DNA from: Burkholderia arboris
Lineage (GTDB): Bacteria > Pseudomonadota > Gammaproteobacteria > Burkholderiales > Burkholderiaceae
Assembly: GCF_902499125.1 (NCBI RefSeq)
Contig: NZ_CABVPX010000020.1
Span: 87,392 to 151,391 of the forward strand
Direction of reading: 5' to 3'
Length of the DNA stretch: 64,000 nucleotides
How positions within the stretch are numbered: position 1 is the first letter of the stretch; every line of letters starts with the position of its first letter. A program made the translations under genes and the position numbers. The notes below the pieces were generated by a model, which ran no database searches, was not told the DNA's origin, and saw only the letters and a program-made list of their open reading frames with translations. Below are positions 54,019 through 63,062 of this stretch, piece by piece.

Positions 54019-54841
54019 CGCGCTGACGTCGACTGAAGACGCGGTGACGGCCGGCGCGAACGACGCGCCGCTGCCGGCTCCGCCCGAACCGCCGCGCAAG
54101 GCGCGGCGCGCGACGTCTCGCACGTCCGATTTCCGCGTCGCCGAGCAGCCGGCGTTCGTGCTGCACAGCTATCCGTATCGCGAAACGAGCCTGATCGTCG
54201 ACGTGCTGACGCGCGATCACGGCCGGCTCGCGCTCGTCGCGAAGGGCGCGAAGCGCCCGCACTCCGCGCTGCGCGGCGTGCTGCAGACGTTCCAGCCGCT
54301 GCTGCTGTCCTGGTCCGGCAAATCCGAGGTGCGCACGCTGACGGGCGCCGAGTGGGTTGGCGGCATGCTGCCGCTCGGCGGCGACGGGCTGCTGTGCGGC
54401 TTCTACGCGAACGAGCTGCTCGTCAAATTCTGCGCGCGCGAGGATCCGCAGCCGCCGCTGTTCAATCACTACGTGCTGACGCTCACGCGCTTGGCGCACG
54501 GCGAACCTGCGGTGCAGGTGCTGCGCTCGTTCGAACGCGTGCTGCTGCGCGAGACCGGCTATGCGATGGCGCTGAACCGCACGGTCGCGCGCCGCGCGGT
54601 CGAACCGGACGGCCGTTACGTGTTCGATCCCGAGCGCGGCGTGCGCCATGCGGACGACGATGTGCCGTCGCACTGGCCGGTCATCACCGGACAGACGTTG
54701 CTCGACATGGAGCAGGACGATTACCATCGAGCCCAGACGGTTGCGCAAAGCAAGACGCTGATGCGCTTCCTGCTGAACACCTATCTTGGCGGTACGCCGC
54801 TCGCCACGCGTCAGATCCTGATCGACCTGCAAAACCTATGA
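54005..54841 (+). CDS. recO: DNA repair protein RecO
   Basis: Loads RecA onto SSB-coated ssDNA with RecR. The 278-aa protein has an N-terminal OB-fold (FVLHSYPYRETSLIVDVLTRDHGRLALVAKG) and a helical C-terminus. A 45-residue Ala/Pro-rich leader precedes the fold and is absent from E. coli RecO (242 aa). It overlaps era by 14 bases and pdxJ by four. Confidence 0.94.
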   Translation: MGTNDALTSTEDAVTAGANDAPLPAPPEPPRKARRATSRTSDFRVAEQPAFVLHSYPYRETSLIVDVLTRDHGRLALVAKGAKRPHSALRGVLQTFQPLLLSWSGKSEVRTLTGAEWVGGMLPLGGDGLLCGFYANELLVKFCAREDPQPPLFNHYVLTLTRLAHGEPAVQVLRSFERVLLRETGYAMALNRTVARRAVEPDGRYVFDPERGVRHADDDVPSHWPVITGQTLLDMEQDDYHRAQTVAQSKTLMRFLLNTYLGGTPLATRQILIDLQNL

Positions 54842-55614
54842 GCTTCTTCCTGACAACGCCCACCGCCATCGACCTCGGCGTGAACATCGACCACGTCGCG
54901 ACGCTGCGCAATGCGCGCGGCACGACTTATCCCGATCCGATCCGCGCGGCGCTCGCCGCCGAAGAGGCCGGTGCGGACGCGATCACGCTGCATCTGCGCG
55001 AGGATCGCCGTCACATCGTCGACGCCGACGTACGCAAGCTGCGCCCGCTGCTGAAGACGCGCATGAATCTCGAGTGCGCGGTGACGGCCGAGATGCTGGA
55101 CATCGCATGCGAAGTGCGCCCGCACGATGCGTGTCTCGTGCCCGAGAAGCGCGAGGAGCTGACGACCGAAGGCGGCCTCGATGTCGCCGGGCACTTCGAG
55201 GCCGTGCGTGCGGCGTGCAAGCAGCTGGCCGACGTGGGCGTGCGCGTGTCGCTGTTCATCGATCCGGACGAAACGCAGATCCGCGCCGCGCACGAAGCGG
55301 GCGCACCGGTGATCGAACTGCATACGGGCCGCTACGCGGAAGCGCACGACGAAGCCGAACAGCAGCGCGAGTACGAGCGCATCGTCGCAGGCGTGCAGGC
55401 CGGCGCGCAGCTTGGCCTGAAGGTCAATGCGGGGCACGGGCTGCATTACACGAACGTGCAGCAGATCGCCGCGATCGACGGCATCGTCGAGCTGAACATC
55501 GGTCACGCGATCGTCGCGCACGCGATCTTCGCGGGCTGGGACAACGCGGTGCGCGAGATGAAGGCGATCATGGTCGCCGCCCGCGTCGCCGCGCTGCACG
55601 GCGGCGCGCGCTGA
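54838..55614 (+). CDS. pdxJ: Pyridoxine 5'-phosphate synthase
   Basis: Makes PNP from deoxyxylulose phosphate and the PdxA product in vitamin B6 synthesis. 258 aa with the family strings LGVNIDHVATLRNARGT, HLREDRRHI and the glycine-rich ending region LKVNAGHGLHYTNV. recO-pdxJ-acpS order is conserved in gamma- and beta-proteobacteria. Confidence 0.97.
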   Translation: MSFFLTTPTAIDLGVNIDHVATLRNARGTTYPDPIRAALAAEEAGADAITLHLREDRRHIVDADVRKLRPLLKTRMNLECAVTAEMLDIACEVRPHDACLVPEKREELTTEGGLDVAGHFEAVRAACKQLADVGVRVSLFIDPDETQIRAAHEAGAPVIELHTGRYAEAHDEAEQQREYERIVAGVQAGAQLGLKVNAGHGLHYTNVQQIAAIDGIVELNIGHAIVAHAIFAGWDNAVREMKAIMVAARVAALHGGAR

Positions 55615-55647
55615 AGATGACATACGGCCGCGTCCGCGCGTACTGAC

Positions 55648-56082
55648 ATGGCGATCTACGGCATCGGTACCGACATCGCCCAGGTGAGCCGCGTCGCGGC
55701 CGTGCTCGAACGCACGGGCGGCCGGTTTGCGGAGAAGGTGCTGGGCCCCGACGAGTTGCGCGTGTTTCATGCGCGCCGCGCCCGCTCCGAGGCGCGCGGC
55801 ATCGCATTTCTCGCGACGCGTTTCTCCGCGAAAGAAGCGTTCTCGAAGGCGATCGGGCTCGGCATGCACTGGCCGATGACGTGGCGTGCGCTGCAGACGC
55901 TCAACCACCCGAGCGGCGAGCCGTACGTGGTCGCGTCGGGCGAGTTGGCCGACTGGCTTGCCGCGCGCGGCATCACCGCGCGCGTGACGGTCAGCGACGA
56001 ACGTGACTACGCGGTGTCGTTCGTGATCGCCGAAACGGACGCCGCGCCTGCCCCCGTACCTGTTTCCCGAACCTCCTCCTGA
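55648..56082 (+). CDS. acpS: Holo-ACP synthase
   Basis: Transfers 4'-phosphopantetheine from CoA to Ser37 of AcpP. 144 aa, with metal-binding Asp in GIGTDIAQ and Glu in FSAKEAFSKAIG. The tail beyond residue 130 is Ala/Pro-rich and variable. Confidence 0.96.
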   Translation: MAIYGIGTDIAQVSRVAAVLERTGGRFAEKVLGPDELRVFHARRARSEARGIAFLATRFSAKEAFSKAIGLGMHWPMTWRALQTLNHPSGEPYVVASGELADWLAARGITARVTVSDERDYAVSFVIAETDAAPAPVPVSRTSS

Positions 56083-56098
56083 CGGAATTCCCGATTCG

Positions 56099-57127
56099 AT
56101 GAAAACGACTCCCGGCCCGGTCATGCTCGACGTCGTCGGCACGGCCCTGTCGCGCGACGATGCGCGGCGCCTCGCGCATCCGAATACCGGCGGCGTGATC
56201 CTGTTCGCGCGGCACTTCCAGAATCGTGCGCAGCTGACCGCGTTGACCGACTCGATCCGCGCGGTGCGCGAAGACATCCTGATCGCCGTCGATCACGAAG
56301 GCGGGCGCGTGCAGCGGTTTCGCACCGATGGCTTCACGGTGCTGCCCGCGATGCGCCGCCTCGGCGAGCTGTGGGATCGCGACGTGCTGCTCGCGACGAA
56401 GGTCGCGACCGCCGTCGGCTATATCCTGGCCGCCGAACTGCGTGCGTGCGGGATCGACATGAGCTTCACGCCCGTGCTCGACCTCGACTACGGGCACTCG
56501 AAGGTGATCGGCGATCGTGCGTTCCATCGTGACGCGCGCGTCGTCACGCTGCTCGCGAAGAGCCTGAACCACGGACTGTCGCTCGCCGGCATGGCGAACT
56601 GCGGCAAGCATTTCCCCGGGCACGGCTTCGCGGAAGCCGATTCGCATGTCGCGCTGCCGACCGACGACCGCACGCTCGATGCGATCCTGAAGCAGGACGT
56701 CGCGCCGTACGACTGGCTCGGCCTGTCGCTGTCCGCGGTGATTCCCGCGCACGTGATCTACACGCAGGTCGACAAGCGGCCGGCCGGTTTCTCGCGCGTG
56801 TGGCTGCAGGACATCCTGCGCGGAAAGCTCGGTTTCACGGGCGCGATCTTCAGCGACGATCTGTCGATGGAAGCCGCCCGCGAAGGCGGCACGCTCACGC
56901 AGGCGGCCGACGCCGCGCTCGCCGCCGGTTGCGACATGGTGCTCGTCTGCAACCAGCCGGAGGCGGCCGAGGTCGTGCTGAACGGGTTGAAGGCGCGGGC
57001 ATCGGCCGAGTCGGTGCGGCGCATCAAGCGGATGCGCGCGCGCGGCAAAGCGCTCAAGTGGGACAAGCTGATCGCGCAGCCGGAGTATCTGCAGGCGCAG
57101 GCGTTGTTGAAAAGCGCACTGGCGTAA
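56099..57127 (+). CDS. nagZ: Beta-N-acetylhexosaminidase NagZ
   Basis: Removes GlcNAc from anhydromuropeptides in cytoplasmic cell-wall recycling, and so generates AmpC inducers. 342 aa, family GH3, with the KHFPGHGFAEADSHVALP loop carrying the His-Asp acid/base pair and the nucleophile in IFSDDLSM. It ends the rnc-to-nagZ run and is followed by a terminator. Confidence 0.96.
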   Translation: MKTTPGPVMLDVVGTALSRDDARRLAHPNTGGVILFARHFQNRAQLTALTDSIRAVREDILIAVDHEGGRVQRFRTDGFTVLPAMRRLGELWDRDVLLATKVATAVGYILAAELRACGIDMSFTPVLDLDYGHSKVIGDRAFHRDARVVTLLAKSLNHGLSLAGMANCGKHFPGHGFAEADSHVALPTDDRTLDAILKQDVAPYDWLGLSLSAVIPAHVIYTQVDKRPAGFSRVWLQDILRGKLGFTGAIFSDDLSMEAAREGGTLTQAADAALAAGCDMVLVCNQPEAAEVVLNGLKARASAESVRRIKRMRARGKALKWDKLIAQPEYLQAQALLKSALA

Positions 57128-57172
57128 GCGGAGAAGGAGGGCGCGCGGTGCGCGTCACCCGGACACCGGAAC

Positions 57173-57203
57173 AAAAAAGCCGCGCAATTGCGCGGCTTTT
57201 TTC
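57173..57203. terminator. Bidirectional terminator after nagZ
   Basis: AAAAAAGCCGCGC, a short AATT centre and GCGCGGCTTTTTT form a perfect palindrome usable in both directions. Confidence 0.9.
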
Positions 57204-57298
57204 ATGGATTGCAGCAGGTTGAATCAGGCGATCGCCGGAGTGGATTGAGCGCAACTAACGGTCAGATCCGGCCAGCGCCTCCGGTCATCGCGGCCCGC

Positions 57299-58684
57299 TC
57301 AATTCACCTTCATCCGCTGCAGCTTGTTGTACAGCGTCTTCGGGCTGATGCCGAGCAGCGTGGCCGCACGATGGCGCGTGCCGCCGACCGCGTCGAGGGT
57401 CGCGCGGATCAGCAGATCCTCGACGTCGGACAACGGCGTGCCGACCTTGATCTGCACGCTGCTGCCGTTCAGCGCGGCGCCGGAGGAGAAGCTCGGCTCG
57501 CCTGCGCGCAGCGTCTCGATGAAATCGCCCGATGCGTCGTATGCGAAGCGCACGCGCTCCTGCAACTCGCGCACGTTGCCGGGCCACTCGTAGGACACGC
57601 ATTCGCGCACGAAACCCGGGGCCGCGCGCTTGTCGGTGGTGCTGCGGCCGGTTGCGCGCGCTTCGCGGTTCAGTTCGTCGATCAGCGCGTCCGCAATCGC
57701 GAGCGCATCGCCGTCGCGCTCGCGCAGCGGCGGCATCGTGATCGACGCTGCATCGAGGCGCAGCCACAGATCCTCGCGCAGCGTGCCGTTCGCAACGGCT
57801 TCGCGCGCCGGGCGGCGCGTGGTCGCGATCAGCCGGAAGTCGCTCGTGATCGAGCTCGTGCCACCGATCCGCATGAAGTTCTGCGAGTCGAGCGCATGCA
57901 GCAGCGCTTCCTGCAGCACGAGCGGCAGCGCGGTGATCTCGTCGAGGAACAGCGTGCCGCCGCCGGCCTGTTCGAACAGGCCCGATTCGCGACGCTCGGC
58001 GCCGTCGAACGCGCCGCGTTCATGGCCGAACAGCACGCTGTCGAGCGATGCGCCGTGCCGGCCCGCCTGCGCGATCATCCGGCAGTCGAACGATACGAAC
58101 GGCCCTTTGCGGCGCCGGCTCAGCTCGTGCAGCGTACGCGCGGCCAGCTTCTTGCCGGTACCGGCTTCGCCCGAGAACAGCACGGCCGTTTCAGTGCCGG
58201 CGTTGTGCTCGATCATGTCGTACACGTGCTGCATCGCGTCGCTGCGGCCGACGAGCGAGCCGAAGCGGCCGAGATGGCGCAGCGACGCGCGCAGCGACTG
58301 CACTTCGTCGATCAGTTCGTACGGGCGGGGGATTCGCGCGAGCAGGCTGCGCAGGCGCGGAATGTTGATCGGCTTCAGCAGGTAGTCCCAGATGCCGTGG
58401 CGCAGGCCCTCGATGGCGCTCTCGACCGTCGCATTGCCCGTCAGCACGATGACGGGCAGCGAGCCGTTCGGCTGTTGCTGCGGCAGGTGCTGGAGCAGGT
58501 CGAACCCGCTGCCGTCCGGCAGGTTCAGGTCGACCAGGACGACATCGGGAATCGAGCGGCCGAGCGCCGTGCGCGCTTCCGCGAGCGAAGTGGCCGTGTC
58601 GACCGAGAAGCCGTCTGCGGCGAGCAGCGCGGTGAGGCCGGAGAGACTGTTGGGATCGTCTTCGACAATCAGGGCGTGTGGCAT
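57299..58684 (-). CDS. NtrC-type response regulator with GAFDGA instead of GAFTGA
   Basis: A 461-aa protein from the ATG at 58684. The receiver is canonical: ALIVEDDP, phospho-acceptor Asp52 in VDLNLPDG, Thr82 in LTGN, Lys104 in YLLKPI. The AAA+ domain has Walker A GEAGTGKK (172-179) and Walker B GGGTLFLDE. The sigma-54 contact loop reads GAFDGA (224-229), with Asp227 where threonine is nearly always found. The end is a Fis-type helix-turn-helix (HRAATLLGISPKTLYNKLQRM). The codon is unambiguous (GAC). It may act without sigma-54, or in a modified way. No histidine kinase gene is adjacent. Confidence 0.88.
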   Translation of the reverse strand: MPHALIVEDDPNSLSGLTALLAADGFSVDTATSLAEARTALGRSIPDVVLVDLNLPDGSGFDLLQHLPQQQPNGSLPVIVLTGNATVESAIEGLRHGIWDYLLKPINIPRLRSLLARIPRPYELIDEVQSLRASLRHLGRFGSLVGRSDAMQHVYDMIEHNAGTETAVLFSGEAGTGKKLAARTLHELSRRRKGPFVSFDCRMIAQAGRHGASLDSVLFGHERGAFDGAERRESGLFEQAGGGTLFLDEITALPLVLQEALLHALDSQNFMRIGGTSSITSDFRLIATTRRPAREAVANGTLREDLWLRLDAASITMPPLRERDGDALAIADALIDELNREARATGRSTTDKRAAPGFVRECVSYEWPGNVRELQERVRFAYDASGDFIETLRAGEPSFSSGAALNGSSVQIKVGTPLSDVEDLLIRATLDAVGGTRHRAATLLGISPKTLYNKLQRMKVN

Positions 58685-58897
58685 GGTGGACGCGAGTCGA
58701 GTCAAGAGAGGCGGGCTGTCGGCCATCGGGGCCGCAGCCGCATGTCAGATTAAAAACTGATTTTATGCCCCACCGAACGCGTAACGAGCATTATTTCTCC
58801 CGCGCTATAAAACAGTTACCGATGATACAAATTGAATATCTTTACCGGTGGATTTTGTGCTTCTTCTAGCGCTGGCTGACTGCCGCTGTTGGCGCCA

Positions 58898-58928
58898 GAC
58901 AAACAAAAAGCGCCCCGAAGGGCGCTTT
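58898..58928 (-). terminator. Terminator of efp with UUCG-type loop
   Basis: On the minus strand AAAGCGCCC and GGGCGCTTT pair around a TTCG loop, followed by TTGTTTG. The tetraloop gives high stability. Confidence 0.8.
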
Positions 58929-58952
58929 GTTCGATGCGGGAATCGCTGACGA

Positions 58953-59510
58953 TTACGCGCGGCTGCGGTATTCGTTCGTGCGCGTATCGATTTCGATCTT
59001 GTCGCCGGTGTTGCAGAACAGCGGAACTTGCAGTTCGAAGCCCGTTGCGAGCTTGGCGTTCTTCAGCACCTTGCCCGACGACGTGTCGCCCTTGACGGCC
59101 GGTTCCGTGTAGGTGATCTCGCGAACGAGGACCGTCGGCAGGTCGACCGAGATCGCCTTCTCGTTGTAGAACACGACTTCGCACGCCATGCCGTCTTCGA
59201 GGTAGTTCAGCGCTTCGCCCATCATTTCGGCTTCGACTTCGTACTGGTTGTAGTCGGCGTCCATGAACACGTACATCGGATCGGCGAAGTACGAATACGT
59301 CACTTCCTTGCGGTCGAGCACGACGACGTCGAACTTGTCGTCTGCCTTGTAGACCGATTCCTGGCCTGCGTTCGTCAGCAGGTTCTTCATCTTCATCTTG
59401 ACGACGGCGGAATTACGGCCCGACTTGTTGTATTCCGCCTTGGCGATGACCCAAGCATCGCTGCCGATCTGCACGACGTTGCCTACGCGGAGTTCCTGTG
59501 CGGTCTTCAT
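58953..59510 (-). CDS. efp: Elongation factor P, arginine type
   Basis: Helps the ribosome through polyproline stretches. 185 aa with the KOW-like N-domain and two OB domains; the tip loop is YNKSGRNSAVV, with Arg32 in place of the lysine of E. coli. This marks it as a substrate for arginine rhamnosylation. The modification enzyme gene earP lies 126 bases upstream on the same strand. The ATG at 59510 gives the standard MKTAQELRVGNV start. Confidence 0.97.
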   Translation of the reverse strand: MKTAQELRVGNVVQIGSDAWVIAKAEYNKSGRNSAVVKMKMKNLLTNAGQESVYKADDKFDVVVLDRKEVTYSYFADPMYVFMDADYNQYEVEAEMMGEALNYLEDGMACEVVFYNEKAISVDLPTVLVREITYTEPAVKGDTSSGKVLKNAKLATGFELQVPLFCNTGDKIEIDTRTNEYRSRA

Positions 59511-59636
59511 AAAAACTGTCCTGATCAAATCAAATAAATAGGTGCCTGAGCGTTGCGCAACGGCTGACGGCGCAAGCGGCGCGTTCCGGTGGACGCCAAA
59601 AGCGAGCGCTTGCCTGGTCAGCCGTCGGATAACCGC

Positions 59637-60830
59637 TTATTTTAACTGAGATTTTGCGTATTCCGCCAGCTTTCCGGCGAGATCGCCGACGGCCGCGAGC
59701 GCGTCGGCCCAGCGGGCAGCGTTGGCGTCGAGCGCTGCGCGGTGTTGCCAGAAATCGGCCCAGTCAGGCGTGCCTACGCCGTTCCATGCGTGCCAGAACC
59801 GCTCGAGCGCCGCGCGCGGCGCGTCGGCGAGGCCGGCCGACAGGTGTGCGAGCGCGGCATCGAGCTTCGGCAGGTGCACGTCGTCGGCCTGCGGGTAGAT
59901 GTGCCACACGAACGGCTTGCACGCCCACTGCGCACGGACGAACGAATCCTCGCCGCGCACGAAATTGACGTCGGCAGCCCACAGCAGTGGATCGTAGTCG
60001 GCTTGCGGGACGAATGCGAGCCCGTGAGCGACCAGGTTGCCGGCGCTCGCGCGGGCGCCCGCCGCGAACGACTCGACCCCGAAAAAGCGTGCGACGGCCG
60101 GCGACAGGCGGCCGGCCGGCACGAGCGCGACGACGGGAGACGGGCCGTCGCGCCACTGCGCGAGCAGCGCGTCGACGGCCGGATTCTCGTACGCGAACAG
60201 GCTGACGACCGTCGTGCCGGGCGCCGGCGGCGCGCCGCCGGTCGCGCGCTGCCACCATGCGGCGCGGGCTGCCGGGTCGGTTTCGAAAGCCGTGCGGCGC
60301 GCGTCGAGGTCGCGTTCCTTCGGCACGCCGCCCGTGCCGGCCGACAGGCCCGGGAAGAAGAAGGTTTTCAGCAGCGGGTAGCGCGGATGCGGCGACGGCC
60401 GCAGATGGAAATCGGCGACCCAGTCCTCGGCGCTCAGGTATTCGAGGTTGATCCACACGGGGCGACGCTCGCGGCGCGCCATCGCCGCGAGATACGCGCC
60501 GGGCAGCTCGCACGCGAATGCCTCGATCACGACATCGGCGATCTCCAGCGCGTCGCCGACTTCCGCATGCCAGTGCTCGATCGCGATCGAATCGACCGTC
60601 TGCCGCCCCGCGTCGGGGTCGACCCCCGGCAGCAGGCGCGCGAACGTGTGCAGGTCGTCGACGAACAGGCGAACCTGCCAGCCGTGCTCGTGCGCGAGCT
60701 GGCGCGCGACGCGCCAGCACACGCCGATGTCGCCGAAATTGTCGATCACCGTGCAGAAGAGGTCGCAGGCGATCGGTTCGCCCGGCGCGAGCGGCACGGT
60801 GGAGAGTGGGGCAGCGGTGGTGCGTGGCAT
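59637..60830 (-). CDS. earP: EF-P arginine rhamnosyltransferase
   Basis: Transfers rhamnose from dTDP-L-rhamnose to Arg32 of EF-P. 397 aa. The N-terminal DUF2331 signature is FCTVIDNFGDIGVCWR; Asp30 and Asp34 match the two catalytic aspartates of characterised EarP by spacing. The later FVRGEDSFVRAQWA block contains the conserved acidic residue. The N-terminus is extended by about 17 residues. Neighbouring efp confirms the assignment. Divergent from uvrC with 76 bases between. Confidence 0.96.
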   Translation of the reverse strand: MPRTTAAPLSTVPLAPGEPIACDLFCTVIDNFGDIGVCWRVARQLAHEHGWQVRLFVDDLHTFARLLPGVDPDAGRQTVDSIAIEHWHAEVGDALEIADVVIEAFACELPGAYLAAMARRERRPVWINLEYLSAEDWVADFHLRPSPHPRYPLLKTFFFPGLSAGTGGVPKERDLDARRTAFETDPAARAAWWQRATGGAPPAPGTTVVSLFAYENPAVDALLAQWRDGPSPVVALVPAGRLSPAVARFFGVESFAAGARASAGNLVAHGLAFVPQADYDPLLWAADVNFVRGEDSFVRAQWACKPFVWHIYPQADDVHLPKLDAALAHLSAGLADAPRAALERFWHAWNGVGTPDWADFWQHRAALDANAARWADALAAVGDLAGKLAEYAKSQLK

Positions 60831-60906
60831 CGAAGCGGGACGGTGAATGCTCTAAACTGGCGATTCTAATAGACCCGTTCCGCGTTACAAGGCGCCCGGA
60901 TCACGC

Positions 60907-62964
60907 ATGACATCCCCAGAAGCCTCCGATACTCCGTTCGAACCGAAGAAGATCCTTGCGCAGTTGCCGCACATGCCGGGCGTCTATCGTTATTACGACA
61001 CGGCGGGCGCCGTGCTCTACGTCGGCAAGGCGCGCGACCTGAAGAAGCGCGTATCGAGCTATTTCACGAAGACGCAGCTGTCGCCGCGCATCGCGATGAT
61101 GGTCACGCGCATCGCGCGCATCGAAACGACCGTCACGCGCTCGGAAGCCGAAGCGCTGCTGCTCGAGAACAACCTGATCAAGGCGCTCGCGCCGCGTTAC
61201 AACATCCTGTTTCGCGACGACAAGTCTTATCCGTACCTGAAGCTCACCGCGCACCGCTTTCCGCGGATGGCCTACTACCGCGGGTCGGTCGACAAGCAGA
61301 ACCAGTATTTCGGGCCGTTCCCGAGCGCGTGGGCCGTGCGCGAGAGCATCCAGATTCTGCAGCGCGTGTTCCAGTTGCGGACCTGTGAGGATTCGGTGTT
61401 CAGCAACCGCACGCGGCCGTGCCTGCTGCACCAGATCGGGCGCTGCACGGCGCCGTGCGTCGGTGCGATCTCCGGCGAGGATTACGCGGTCGACGTGTCG
61501 AACGCCGCGCGGTTCCTGCTCGGCCGGCAGTCCGAAGTGATGAAGGAGCTCGAGCAGAAGATGCATGCGTTCGCGGCCGAGCTGAAATTCGAGCAGGCGG
61601 CGGCCGTGCGCAACCAGATGAGCTCGCTCGCGACCGTGCTGCACCAGCAGGCGATCGAGGTCGGCAGCGACAGCGACGTCGACATCCTGGCCGTCGTCGC
61701 GCAGGGCGGGCGCGTGTGCGTGAACCTGGCGATGGTGCGCGGCGGACGGCATCTCGGCGACAAGGCGTATTTCCCGACGCACGTCGAAAGTGCGCTGACG
61801 CTCGCCGAAGGCGGTCTCGGCGACGAGTCCGAACTGGCGGAGGCAGCCGATGCGGCCGTCGCAACGGGCGCGGCCGCCGACGCGGCGCCGGACCAGCCGG
61901 CGGAAGAAACCGGCCGCGCGCGCGGTGGCGCGGCGGCGTCAGCGTCGGTCGAGGCCGAGGTGCTCGACGCATTCATCGCGCAGCATTATCTCGGCAACCG
62001 CGTGCCGCCCGTGCTCGTCGTCAGCCATGCGCCCGCGAGCCGCGACCTGCTCGAGCTGCTGTCGGAGCAGGCCGGCCACAAGGTATCGCTGGTGCGGCAG
62101 CCGCAGGGGCAGCGGCGCGCGTGGCTGTCGATGGCCGAACAGAATGCACAGATCGCGCTCATGCGGCTGCTGTCCGAGCAGGGCTCGCAGCAGGCGCGCA
62201 CGCGTGCGCTCGCGGACACGCTCAGTTACGACAGCGACGATCTCGCGACGCTGCGGATCGAATGTTTCGACATCAGCCATACGATGGGCGAGGCGACGCA
62301 GGCGTCGTGCGTCGTCTATCACCATCACAAGATGCAGTCGGGCGAATACCGCCGCTACAACATCACGGGCATCACGCCGGGTGACGATTACGCGGCGATG
62401 AGGCAGGTGCTCACGCGCCGCTACGAGAAGATGGTCGAGCAGGCTGCGCAGGCGGCCGCGGTGGACGAAGCGGCCGGCATCGACGGCGAGTCGACGCGCC
62501 AGGCCGAGGCGTCGAGCCTGCTGCCGAACATCGTGCTGATCGACGGCGGCAAGGGTCAGGTCGAAATCGCGCGCCAGGTGTTCACCGAGCTGGGGCTCGA
62601 CACGTCGATGCTGGTCGGCGTCGCGAAAGGCGAGGGGCGCAAGGTCGGCCTCGAGACGCTCGTGTTCGCGGACGGCCGCACGCCGCTCGAACTCGGCAAG
62701 GAAAGCGCCGCGCTGATGCTGGTCGCGCAGATCCGCGACGAGGCACACCGCTTCGCGATCACCGGCATGCGGGCAAAGCGGGCGAAGGCGCGCCAGACCT
62801 CGCGGCTCGAGGAGCTCGAAGGTGTCGGCGCGAAGCGCCGGCAGCGGCTGCTCGCTCGGTTCGGCGGATTGCGCGGCGTGGTGGCCGCGAGCGTCGAGGA
62901 ACTCGCGAGCGTCGAGGGCATCTCGCACGCGCTCGCCGAACAGATCTACAAGCAGCTTCACTGA
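60907..62964 (+). CDS. uvrC: Excinuclease ABC subunit C
   Basis: Makes both incisions in nucleotide excision repair. 685 aa: GIY-YIG domain at about 18-95 (MPGVYRYYDTAGAVLYVGKARDLKKRVSSYF region), cysteine block near 160-180, UVR domain at about 200-235, RNase H-like domain with DISHTMGEATQASCVVY, and C-terminal helix-hairpin-helix repeats. An Ala-rich acidic insertion (about 300-350) and a second one near 510-540 explain the extra length over E. coli (610). Confidence 0.97.
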   Translation: MTSPEASDTPFEPKKILAQLPHMPGVYRYYDTAGAVLYVGKARDLKKRVSSYFTKTQLSPRIAMMVTRIARIETTVTRSEAEALLLENNLIKALAPRYNILFRDDKSYPYLKLTAHRFPRMAYYRGSVDKQNQYFGPFPSAWAVRESIQILQRVFQLRTCEDSVFSNRTRPCLLHQIGRCTAPCVGAISGEDYAVDVSNAARFLLGRQSEVMKELEQKMHAFAAELKFEQAAAVRNQMSSLATVLHQQAIEVGSDSDVDILAVVAQGGRVCVNLAMVRGGRHLGDKAYFPTHVESALTLAEGGLGDESELAEAADAAVATGAAADAAPDQPAEETGRARGGAAASASVEAEVLDAFIAQHYLGNRVPPVLVVSHAPASRDLLELLSEQAGHKVSLVRQPQGQRRAWLSMAEQNAQIALMRLLSEQGSQQARTRALADTLSYDSDDLATLRIECFDISHTMGEATQASCVVYHHHKMQSGEYRRYNITGITPGDDYAAMRQVLTRRYEKMVEQAAQAAAVDEAAGIDGESTRQAEASSLLPNIVLIDGGKGQVEIARQVFTELGLDTSMLVGVAKGEGRKVGLETLVFADGRTPLELGKESAALMLVAQIRDEAHRFAITGMRAKRAKARQTSRLEELEGVGAKRRQRLLARFGGLRGVVAASVEELASVEGISHALAEQIYKQLH

Positions 62965-63062
62965 CACGGCCGTGCGGCCGGCTGCCTCGCGCGCTTTTTC
63001 GCGTTCTTGTGGCAGGCCGGTCGACACGGCACAATTGCGAATCCTTTACTGTCCCGCATGCC

